DNA of 35,346 nucleotides. It comes from an uncultured bacterium (lineage in GTDB: Bacteria; Planctomycetota; Phycisphaerae; Phycisphaerales; SM1A02). The stretch spans positions 1 to 35,346 of the forward strand of contig CAIWCL010000202.1 of assembly GCA_903911205.1 (NCBI GenBank). The letters run 5' to 3'. Positions 8,286 through 20,200 of the stretch are shown here, one piece after another. Position 1 is the stretch's first letter, and each line of letters begins with the position of its first letter. The notes under the pieces were generated by a model. That model ran no database searches, was not told the origin of the DNA, and saw only the letters and a list, made by a program, of their open reading frames with translations. A program made the position numbers and the translations under genes.

Positions 8286-11200
8286 GCTCATCGATGATGG
8301 CCCGGACTTTCTCGAGGTACTTCGGGCTCGCGTTTACGAGCACCGTGTTCGACTTTTGGTCGCCCACGACCGTCACTTCACGCTCGAGCAACTTGGACGC
8401 ACTTGGAAGTTCTTCGGTCGAGAGCGTCTCGAGAATCTTGCGCTGATCCTCGCTCACAAACTCGTTCACGACGCGCGCAACTTCGGTCGCCGTTGCGTTC
8501 TTCAGCTTGTAGACGAACGTATCGCGGGTGTTTGCCTCCTGCGCATCGAGTTCGTTGACCACCTTCTCGACGAGGTCGAGATAGGTCGGCGTACCCGAAA
8601 CGAGCAGTGAATTCGTTCGATCATCCACTGTGATGGAGAGTTGTTGCCGATCGTCTGGAACGAGCGTGAGATCGGAGCCGAGAGTCCCGGTCGCCGGAGC
8701 CCCAAGCGCGGCATTCGCATCGCCACCGATCGCTGGTGCAGCGTCTCCATCCTCACGCGGCTTCAGCACATACAGATTGCCCGACTGCCGAAGATTGAAG
8801 AGTTCTTTCAGGATGCGCGCCATCGAATCGGCGTCGGCGTTCGCCAGCTTGAAGATACGAATGTTCTGCGATCCGCTTGTCGAACTGTCGAGGTCCTTGA
8901 TCATCTTCTCGATCAGCGTCATCGATTCACGCGGCGCCTTCACGATGATCGTGTTCGTACGAATGTCGGGCGTCAGAGAAATCGATTGCCGTGTGGCCGC
9001 CGAGATCTCCATCTCAACCTCGGTTCCTGCGCCGTCTCCACTGCCATCGATTTCACGCAAGTACTTGAGGACTGTTGCCTGCTGCTGATTGCGACCCGCG
9101 AGCGAGCCGCCCGAAAGAATGCTCTGAATGAGTCCAACGGTCTCCTGGACGTTCGCGCCTTGCAGCGGGATGTACTTGATTTCGACAACCGTCTGCGGCT
9201 TCGCGCCATCAAGCTGCGCGACAAGGCGGCGAATCGCGGCTACGTCGGCTTCAGGGCCACTCGCCACAACGGCGTTGAGCCGCGCGTCAGCAGAAACGTT
9301 GACGGTGTTGTCGCCGCGACGACGATTCTCCTCCGCGACGTACATCTCATCGAGCATGCGCACCATGTCGGCCGCCGTTGTCTTCGCGAGAATAATCACC
9401 TCGAACGGCTTATCCGTGAGTTGCTCCTTCGCGGCCTTCGCGAGGAGTTCGACAAGCCCCTTCACGATCTCAAGGTTCTCTTCACTGGATGCAACGATGA
9501 GGGAGTTCGACGCCACATCTGGTGCAACCGAGACCGCATCCGACGGCGTTTGCGAGGTACCAAGCGACGTCGCACGATCACGCATCAACTGTTGAATGCG
9601 CGGCGCAATCGTCTCCGCACGCGCCGCCGCCAGTGGAAGTACGTGCACACCAACCGCGGGATTCGACGGGATCTCCTCAAGCCGCGCGGCAATCTGGCGA
9701 ACGAGTGCCGCATCTTCAGGCCCGCCGGCAACCAAAAGTGCGTTCGTGCGCGGATCGGGCAAAACCAACGGCTTCACACGCTTCGCAACTTCCGGCGAAA
9801 GCTCTGCGAAACGACGATCGAGAATCTGCTTGATCGCTGCTGCAAGGCGTTCGATATTCGCCTTCCCAACGGGAACCACTTCAACGCCTGATTCCTCGAG
9901 CGATTCTGCAACATCAAGGTCGGCGACAAGTGATCGCACGACATCAAATGCATCCGCCCCTGCTGCGACGAGTAATTGGTTTGTGCGTTCGTCAGCCGCG
10001 ATAGTCGCGCGCTCGAGATCTGCGGTCTCGGGATTCGCGCGCTTCAAACGATCGACACGCGCATCCATCATGCGTTGCAAGATGGCGGCAAGTCGAGGCG
10101 CGCTTGCATTCTTGAGTTCGAGCGTGCGAATCTCTCGAATATCCGGCGCCACCTTCTGATCGAGGCTCTTCAAGAGCTCCTCGATCACCGCGAAACTGCG
10201 CGCACTCGTCGAAACAACCAGCGAATTGAGACGCTCGTCGGGAATCACGCGAACGCGATCTTCAGCCCGAATCGTTTTCGCGGCAAATTGCTGGTCGAAG
10301 AGTTGCACAAGAAGCGGCCCGATGCGCGACGCGCTCGCGTTTTCGAGCGGATAGAGGCGAACGAGCGAGCCGGGTGCTGCGGCTTCGGTATCGAGACTCT
10401 TCAGTAGTTCGTCGACGATTTCGAGATTCTGCGTACTGCCGACAAGGATGAGTGAATTCGTGGTTGCATCTGGCCGGATTACCAATTGCGTGAACGGGAC
10501 AAAGACATCGCTCTCGACCGCAGAAGCCTCGGTTCCTGACTCAGCGGCGCGTGCCATGCGAATACGCCCCACCTGCTTCTGCAAGGGTGAGCCTTCAGGG
10601 AGTTTCGTCGAGCCGTCGACGAGCACTGCGCGCAGCGTTTCTGCGATCGCACCCGCATCCGCGTAGCGAAGCTTCACGATGCGCGGCTCAATCCAACCAA
10701 CTGCAACTTGCGAATCGAGCCGCTCGCGCAGCACATCGACCATCGCAACAGCTTCTTCCTTACCCGCGACCACAACCGTATTCGTTCGATCATCAACCGT
10801 GATCGCAATATCTTGAGCGAGTGCTTCACCCGTCGCGCCGCCCGCCTGCGCCTTGACTTGCGTACCTTGGAGAACCCCGATCTGCTTGCCTTGCGTGAAA
10901 AGTTCACGCACCACGCGGGCGAACTGGGTTGCTTGAATGTTCGAGAGCGGAATCACACGAACGACGGCCGCGTCGGTCACCGGAAGCGAATCGAAGAGCC
11001 GCGCTACCTCTTCGAGTGCACGTACGTTGTCGGCAGTCGACGCAAGCACGAGCGAGTTACTCGTCGCATCGGCGAGAATCTTGACAGGCTTTTGAAGATC
11101 CAGGGCGATCGGCGCAGAGGCGCCGTCCGGTTGAATGCGCAATCGACGAACTTGTTCCTGCAATGCTCGCGCGAGGTCACCCTGTTTCGCGCCAGTCGCC

Positions 11201-14200
11201 GCGGGAGCCGTTGCCTGTGCAACCATCGCATTGAGCGTCGTGGCGATACTCGTGGCCGCCGCGTTCTTCATTCGAACGACGCGCACTTCTGCGTCGGCAC
11301 CCGGCGGATCCGTATCGATGGACTTGAGAAGCGAGAGAATTGTGTCGCGATCTGCAGGATTCGCGACGATCACAAGCGCGCTACGACCAGCTGCAACAGA
11401 GACTTTGAGCGGCTCAGAAATCACCTTCGACACACTGTCTGCAGGCTGCGGCCGATCAAGGCCGATCTCTTCGATGATCTTCTTCGCCGACTCAGGCGCA
11501 ACATTGATGAGATCAATGATGAAGATTCCCTTCGACGCGTCCGGGGCGAGCGCATCCATTTGCTCGACGAGCGTGCGAATCTCTTCAAAGATTGGCCCGG
11601 TTGACGCGACGACGAGTCCGTTCGAGACAGTGTCGATCTGAATCGAGAGTGGCAGATTCGCTTGGCGCGCGCGCTGTGCAAACGCCTCACGAATCGCAGC
11701 GGCGATCCGCGGCGCGGGTGCACTCTTCAAACGAAGAAGGTGCACTTGAAGACCCTGCTCCGTTGCTTGCTGTTGCAATGCTTCCGCGATCGCGGCGATC
11801 TGTGCGAAGTCTTCCTCCGACGCGCGGACGATCAGCGCGTTTGACGCAGCATCTCCGACGATACGCAATCCGCGATCACGTCCTGCTGCACGACCCGGGC
11901 CGTATACGCGCTCAATCGAGCGGGCAAGCTGCTCGGGATTTCCGTAGCGCACCTCGATCAAACGCGGAGGTGGAAGTTGAGCAAAGTCGGGCTGATCGAG
12001 TTGCGCGATGATCGCTTCGATCTTGCGCATGTTTGCTGGGCTCGCGGCAACGACGAGGTTGTTCGAAAACTCGTCGGCACTGGCATTCACCTGCTCGTCG
12101 AGTTTCTGCTGCACCACGATCGGCTGCACAGGCTCTCCGCGCGGTGCAGGCTGCGGAGCAATGGGAGCCGGCTTGAACGCTTCGTTGATCGCGGAGGCAA
12201 CGGTTCGCGCGTCTGCGTGTCGAAGACCAACCACGCGCAGTTGTCGCGAGCCGTCGTACTGCTCGTTGTCCAACTTCGCGACAAGCTCGCGAATTGCAGG
12301 CCACTCGCTCTCTTCTGCAGAGATCACGAGCGAATTTGTTCCCTCGTCACCAACAATGCGAACCGACTTCTTCGCTGGCGAATCCGTATCGAGCGCCCCG
12401 CGGCCGTAGAAGTAGCCAAGTGCTTCCTGTACACCCCGCGCCTTCGCTGCCTTTAGCGCGACAAACTCGGTGATTCGCTTCGACACAGGTGGAATGTCGA
12501 TTGCATCAATGACGGCTTCGATGCGTTCAAATTGCTCAGGCGTTGCCGCGACGAGCAGGCGATTCTCCGCGGGATCTGCTTCGATGCGCGGCGCTTCCTC
12601 CGTCGCATTGGGCTTCACGTCGCCCACGAGTCGTTCAAGCGTGAGTGCAACTTCAGACGCGTTTGCAGCCTTCAACGGCACAATGCGATATTCAATTGTG
12701 GATCGCGTTGGTGATTCTTCGAGTTGCGAAAGCAACTTCTCAATCACCGGAAAGCTCTCCACGGTGCCCGTCACGACAAGCGCGTTCGAACGCCGATCCG
12801 CGACAATGCGCGCGTTGACTTGTACAGCCGCGGCCGATGGGTCAACCTTCACCGCGACGCCTTGCGTGCGTCCAGTCGCGTCGAGTTGCAACGACTGCGT
12901 CAGCACCCGCACCGCGTCTTCTGCTTTGGCATTGCGCAACGCGAAGGTGCGAATGAGTGTTTCGTCAGCGCTCGAGGGCGCATCGAGTCGTTCAACAAGC
13001 GCGCGCACCTGTTCGAATTGTCCGCCCGGCGCACTCACGAGAAGCGCGTTGGTTCGCACATCTGGCGTGATGGCGACGCCTTGAGCGCCGCCGCGCCCGC
13101 GAAACTGCTCCGCAACCATTCGCGCGATGTCGACGGCCCGACCCTTCTTCAGCACGATGATGTCGCTCTGACGATCGCCGCCCGATTGTGGCTGATCGAG
13201 GCGCGCAACAAGATCGCGCACCGTGCCGACTTCATCTTTGGTTCCCGCAACGAGCAAAGCGCCGCCCGACGCACTGGGCACGATGGTCGCGCTCGCGCCG
13301 CCGCCGGCCGCCCCCGCAGCACGATCGTCGATGAACTGACGCAGCGTCTGTGCGAGTTCCGCAGGCGCGGCGAACTCAACAGGAATCACTGCGGTTTCAC
13401 GATCTTCCGCGATGAGCGTCTTGGCGAGACTCTCAAGGAGCGACTTCACTTCCGCATGCTGTTGATCGGTGGCGCGAATGACAAGTTGGCGAGCTTTCGG
13501 GACCGTGATCACACGTGATCCACTTGCGGCCGACTGTGATTCCCACGGCCGCTGCGGACGCTCTCCCAGCGTGTCGCGCACCAACGCAGCAACCTGCTCA
13601 AGTTCACCCGCTTTCGCTTCATACATGCGAACGGTTCGCGCTTCGCCTTCAGTTGGTGCCACATCGAGTGTTGCGACGATCTCGCCAACAAGCGCGAAGC
13701 GATCGCCGCGTCCGATGACGATGAGCGCGTTGCGCTTCTCATCTGCGCGCACCGTCGCGCTGTCTTCTGCATTCGCGCCCGCCATTTCTGCGAGCATCTG
13801 TTCGACGGTGCGGGCAAGTTCACCTGCACGCGCGAATCGCAGCGTGAAAACCTTGAATTCATAACCCGCGGCAACTTCAGGGGCATCGAAGCCCTTCACC
13901 AATTCCTCGATCTCGGCAAAGTCTTGATCGTTTGCCGCGACGAAGATCACTGCGCTCCGCGGATCACCAACAACCGATGCCGCGCGCTGTCCACGCGCGC
14001 GTCCACCGCTTGCGACCTGCGCGCGTTCATCGAGCAACTTTTGAATGGCCTGCGCCACCCTCTGTGCATCAGCGCGCTCAAGACGAATCTGTCGAATCGG
14101 ATACTGCCGAGCACCCGCACGATCAATCTCGCGCACGATGCCTCGAATTTCGTCGAGGACCTCCGCGTCGGCGCGCACAAGCAGGACTCCTGCCGCGTCA

Positions 14201-17200
14201 TCCGCAACAACCTGCGTACGCTCGCGACGCGCGTTGTCGGTACCAATCACAAGGCGATCGATCGTCGTGGAAACCTCCGACGGCTTCGCAAACGCGAGCG
14301 CAATCGTTTCGAGTGGCGCGCGGCCACTTGTCCCCGGCTCATCCAATCGCGCAACGATGCGCTCTACTTCCGGCGCGAGTTCAGTGCCACCCCAGACGAC
14401 GAGCGTGTTCGTGCGTTCGTCCGCTGCGAATTCGGGTGTCGAGACCACGATGCCCTGCTGTGAAAGCGATCGTCCGCGCGAGGCGAAGATTGACGTCAGC
14501 GTTCGCGCCAGTTCTGTTGCCTTCGCATGCTTGAGCGGGAGAAGGCGCATTTCTGGCGCAATCGCGCGCTCTTCACGGTCGGCGTACGCGACGAATCGAT
14601 CGGTGAACGCGATCGCCTGCGGCGAGCCAACAACCGTAATTGCGTTCGCGGCCTTCTCGACGATCACGCGAAGTTTCGACGGATCAAAGGGAACTTCACT
14701 CTGCGGTTCGCCCGCCATGTCACCGGCAAGCGTCACCGCGAGCGCCCTCAGGCGAGTACCACCGGCTTGCGTTGTGACCGCACGGAGCGCTTCCGCAACG
14801 CGATCGGCGCCGGCGCTCTGCAACACGTAGCTCTTCACGACGACGGTCTCGGTCTGCTGACTTCGCGCGAGCGTTGCCACCAGTTGGCCGATTGACTCGA
14901 AATCACGATCCGTTGCCACGATGAGGAGCGAGCGCGTTTCTGGATCAGGAACAATCGCAACACGTTTCGCAAGATCACCTGCGGCGCCGCCTGCCGGTGT
15001 CATTCGCGCCACTGCACCAACGACCACCGACGCAAGCGCAACTGGATCACTTGACGCGGGAAGTTTGATCGCGCGGACGCGCGAACCCTCGCCGGGCAGT
15101 GCCTTCGACGCCTGCTCAACCAACTTCATCGCGCGTTCGATTTCGCGCTGCGAACCAAGCAACACCAGCGAATTCGTATCACGATCGACCGCAACAGTGA
15201 CTCCACCGGAGCCTTCGTCCCCTTTGGAGGACACGGCTGTTTTGGGCGCAACTTCAGCCGCTGGAGGTACCACGTTTCCCGCTGGAGCAACCTGCGCAAA
15301 TGCCAGCGCGACAAACGCAAATCGCGCAGGAAGCACCGCCGGCCACGTGGGGGCCGCGACCGGAGTTGCTGGCACCGTCTGGAGCGGAAAGAGACTCGAT
15401 TGTCCATTCTGCGGAGCAGCTTGTCCCGCGGGTGCCTTCGTGTCTGGCTCGTACCGCTTCAGCAGTTCTTCGACGGAAATCACTTCGACGTCTGCATCCG
15501 ATGACTCCATAAGTCGTCGAAGCAAACGCGCCATATCTTCCGCGTCGCCCTTCGACGGATCAAGCGGAACCGAGCGCAACGTGCGCGTGCCCGCGACCGT
15601 TGCTCCATCGAGCTTCGACACGATCTCTTCAATTGTGGCGAACTGCTTCTCCGTCGCACGTACAAGCAAACTGTTGCTCGCCGCATTGGTGCGAATGACT
15701 GGCGGTGTTTCCGTACCGTCATCCGTTTCAAAGAGATCAATCAGGCTCTTCGCGATTTCACCGGCATCCGCATTGCGAAGTGCCAAGACGCGCACCACGC
15801 GATCCGTCTCCCGGCCAGGCGCCACGTCAAGCTGCTGAAGCATCTCTTCTGCCGCATCCAACGCACCGGGCGTTGCACTGATCACAACGGCATTCAGCCG
15901 CTCGTCGGCAATCACACGAAGTGAAGGCTCTGTCGCGGCGACCGCGCCCGAGGGCCGCGTGCGCTCGACACGCCTCGCTTCGCCGGCGAGCAACTGCTCG
16001 ACAAGCGGAGCCATCTGCACAGCGCGCGCGTTCTTCAGGAACACCGTACGAACGCGCGCAGCATCGCGCGGTCCACGCACGTCAATGGTGCGCACGATGG
16101 CATCGACTTCGTCCAGTTGCGCTGGATCCGCTGCAACGACGAGCGCATTGCTCGTTGGCTCTGCAGCGATAGACGGCTTCCGCACGTTCGGCTGCGACGC
16201 GACGCGCGCGGCCAACGCTTGCTCGACTGCTTTCGCAACATCAGGCGCACTCGCTTGCGAGAGTGGATAGACGCGAATCTCTGCCGGACGATCACCGTCA
16301 CGCGCTCGATCGAGTTCATCGATCACCTTGGAGGCAATCGGCATCAGATCGGTCGGAGCCGTGACCACGATTCGTGCGTTGAGCGTGTCCGCAACAAACT
16401 TTGGTTCCACAATCGGCGCGCCCGCTTTTGCAGCGGCAACCAGCTGCGCCGGCCATCGCGAACGGTCGAGAAGCACTGCATTCAGCGCAGAAACAACGAC
16501 ATCCGGTGCGACGTGCTTGAGTTGGACGACACGAAAGTCAGCGTCAGGTGCAGCGAACGCCTTCTGATCAAGTTCGGCGAGCAGAGCACGCGCCTTTTCC
16601 GCGCCGTCCGCTGTACCTACAACGACGATGGTTCCCGACGCAGGGAGCGCCGAGAGTTCCACTCGGGACAATCCCGATGAATTGGTGGCATCAAGAATGC
16701 GACGCGCTTCATCCACGAGCCCCGCCACGGCCGCACGCGATGGCGTGAAGACCGACCACGAACGCGCGGTGGCATCGCCTTCACGATCAAGCTCTTTGAT
16801 CAGACCTTCCGCAACGCTCATGATGCGTGCAGCACCCGAGACGATCAGCGAATTCGTACGTGGATCAGCCTCCACACGGACCGGCGGCGTTGAGTCCGCC
16901 TGGCCGCGATTTCGTCGCATGCGCTCGAGAACGATGCGCGGGTCGGTCTCTTGTTGGTCACTCAAAAGCCGTTGAACCAGTGGTGCAACGCGCGACGCAT
17001 CGGCGTTCGTGAGCGTGAATGTCTTCGCATCGACCGAGTCAAGCGCGGGACGTTCATCGAGCGGTGCAACAAGTTTTTCAGCTTCATCCAGATCACTCGC
17101 GGGTCCTACGAGCAGCAGCGCGTTCGCGCCCGCCGCGGGAATCACCTTCACGGCGAGCAGTTCACGCGTCACCGGATTGGTCGCCGCCGCGAGTGCCTGT

Positions 17201-20200
17201 GAGAGGCTGGTCGAAACCTGCGTCGCATCGGCATACGAAAGCGGTCGAACGCGCACAACAGGTTCTGTTGAGCCCGCTGAAGCGCTTCCGTCATCGAGTT
17301 GCCGCACGAGCTCTTCCACAACGGGAATCAACGCGTCCGGTGCACTGACGATCAACGTATTCGAGCGGCGATCTGCCGCAACATCGAGGACGCGCCCGGG
17401 CTTTCCAGCGAGCGTCGGCTCGATCTGGGCAAGTCGCCCTTCCAGTGCCGATCGAACGAGCGGCGCGAGATTCTCCGCCTTCGCCACCTTGAGTTTGAAG
17501 ACACGCAATGTTGTCGACGGCTGTGCAGCACCTTCGACGCCACGGACAACCGCCTCGACCTTCGCAAAGACACTGGGCGAACCACTCACGACGAGTGTCT
17601 TCGAAACCGGCTCAACGCTCACGATGGTGCCCGTACCCTCAGGCCCCAACTGTCCCGCTTGCGCGAGATCGCGCACGGTCTTTGCAAGCGTTTCTACATT
17701 CGCATCGGACACGCGCCATGTGCGAATCTCTGCGTCGGGCATCGCCTGCGCGCGATCGAGTTGCTTGACGAGTTCTTCGAAACCTGCCATCCGCGCGACA
17801 GGCGCATCGACGATGAGCGAGTTCGTTTGCGCGTCCGCGCGCACAACAACTTCGCGTGGCTGTTGGAGTTCGGGACGAGCGCGACCGCGCGGATCGACCG
17901 GAACCGGCGGCGGCGGATACATCTCATCGATCGTCTTTGCGAGCTCGGCCGCACGAGCAACCTTCAGCGAGAAGATGCGAATCTCACGGTCACTCGCCGA
18001 CTGACGCGAGGAACCGTTCAGCGTCTCAACAACCTGCTGAATTTCCGGGAGAAGATCGGGATGTGCCGCAACGATCAACGCATTCGTTTGCGGTTCCGCC
18101 GTGATTTGCACGGGCTTCGCGCCCTTTTCATCAGGCGAACGCTGCGCGTACTGCGCATTGAGCGCAGAGGCGAGCGTGGCAGCATCCGCGGTGCGCAATT
18201 GAAGAATGCGCATCGGCGGCGTTGCGCCAACCGGAACGTCAATGTTGCGCACAATCGCAGAAAGGAGTTCTTGCTGACGCGCGTCGGCAGCAACGAGCAA
18301 CGAATTCGTTCGCTCCAGAATCTCAATCGCAGGCTCACGTGCGAACCCGGCAGCCTGGCCGAGCCGACTCGAAGCAAGGCCTTCAATCGACGCTTTCGCA
18401 TCTGCGGCCTTCACATGGGAAAGCGGTACGACGCGCACATCTGCGCCTGGCGACGTTGCCGCAAGAATTTGCCGACAGGCGTCGGCAAAACGTGACAGCG
18501 GCTCTTCTTCACCGCTCGCGATGATCGTCCCGTTCGCAGTATCGATCTCCGTCTCAATGACGGGCACCACCGGATTCGTGACCAGCGTGGTCGGTGCAGA
18601 ATCGGTGGCACTCGGCTGCGCGGGTGTCGTCGTGGTCGATGTGGCGGATGTCGTGCCGGGTGTTGTGGCGGAATTTGCCGCGGGCGTTGCGCCCGGCATA
18701 CCGCCAACCGATGGAGAAGCCGCTTGTCCAGCCTCGAGCCCTGCGAGCTTCAGTGCCTTCGCAACGAGTTGCGCTGGATCCGACGCACCCGCGTCGACCA
18801 CGCGCACACCGCGCTTCGCGGGCACCGCTTGCAATTGCCTCAGCAACTGCTCAGCCTTCTCAAAGGTTGTTGCATCGCCTGCCACAATGAGCGTACGACT
18901 CACTGGTTCTGGTTGAACGAGCACTTCAACCGGCTTCGCTCCATCAACCCCGGGCTTCGAAAGCATGCCACGTGCCGCGAGATCGCGGAGACTTGTCGCG
19001 ATGCGTTCGATATCGCCCTTTTCAACGCGGTATGTTCGCAACTCCGCTTGCGGAGGAAGCGGAGTGCGATCGAGTGTTGCGACGAGCTCTTCGAAACTCG
19101 CACGGCGCTCAGCGGGCGCCTCCACGATCAGCGAATTCGTTGTCGTGTCGGCAGTGACGAAGACTTCCTTCTGCTTTTGAAGATGTGGCAGCGGACGACC
19201 GCGCGCATCGAGCGGCACGGGCGGCGGCGGGTACAGCCGATCAAGGGCGGCCGCAAGTTCTGCGGCGCGCGCACTCTTGAGTGCCACGACGAACGTCTCG
19301 CGTGCTGGACCAGTTCCCGCATCGCCTGCGCGATTCATGTCATCGACAAGTGCGCGAATCTCTTCGAAAACGGCAGGGTGGGCTGTGACAACAAGCGTGT
19401 TGGTTGTTGCATCGCTCTCAATGCGCACTGGCTGCGCCCGACGCTGTTCAGGAGCGCGCGTGTCGTACCGTTGCGTCAGCATCGTGGCGACTTGCGACGC
19501 ATCACCGCCGCGCAATTGCAGAAGACGAAGCGGCGGTAGCGCTTCTGGCGCTGCAACGTCGAGATCACGAATGAAACTCTCAATCAGCGCAATTTGCGGC
19601 ACTTCTCCGACGATGTACAGCGCGTTGGTCGCTTCGATCACGCGAATCTCGGCGGCCGGAACCGTACGCGATGGCTCCACTGGCGATGCCGATGCGAGAA
19701 GCGGCGTGAGCTTCGCTGCAACTTCCGCCGCGACGGCGGCGCGCATGGGGATGATCTTGCCTGTTCGCGGCGGTGGAAGGAGAAGTCGCGCTTGCGCGAC
19801 CGCATTTTCGTAGAGCGCGACCGCATCGCGTCGACCGCTCACGAGCAACGCGCCACTGGATGCATCGACCTCGACGCTCGGCCGTTCGAGTTCCGCGCCA
19901 CCGCCGAGTGCGAGTTGGGTGTAGATCGAGTTGGCGCGTGCAACCAAGGCCTGCGCATCGACGCCAGGAACCGGCATGGCACGGAACGCGAATGCGTCAC
20001 GCGTTGGGCGGTCAAGACTCGCTGCAAGCGACTGCATTTCTGCGACCTGCTCTGGAGTTCCACTCACCAGAATCGCGCGCGTCGCATCAAGTGGCTCGAT
20101 CGCAGGCGCCGTAAAGTCTGTGCCATCCCGAGGATCGAGTACTTGCTTCGCGAGTTCGCGTAACTGCGGCGCGATGGTCGAAGGCTGTGCGTTCGCGACC

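Noticed and set aside
18800-19800. CRISPR array suggested by the regular periodicity in the 7.3-22 kb region
   Set aside because: The periodicity is protein-level (about 250 bp) with diverged DNA. There are no short identical direct repeats separated by unique spacers and no cas genes.
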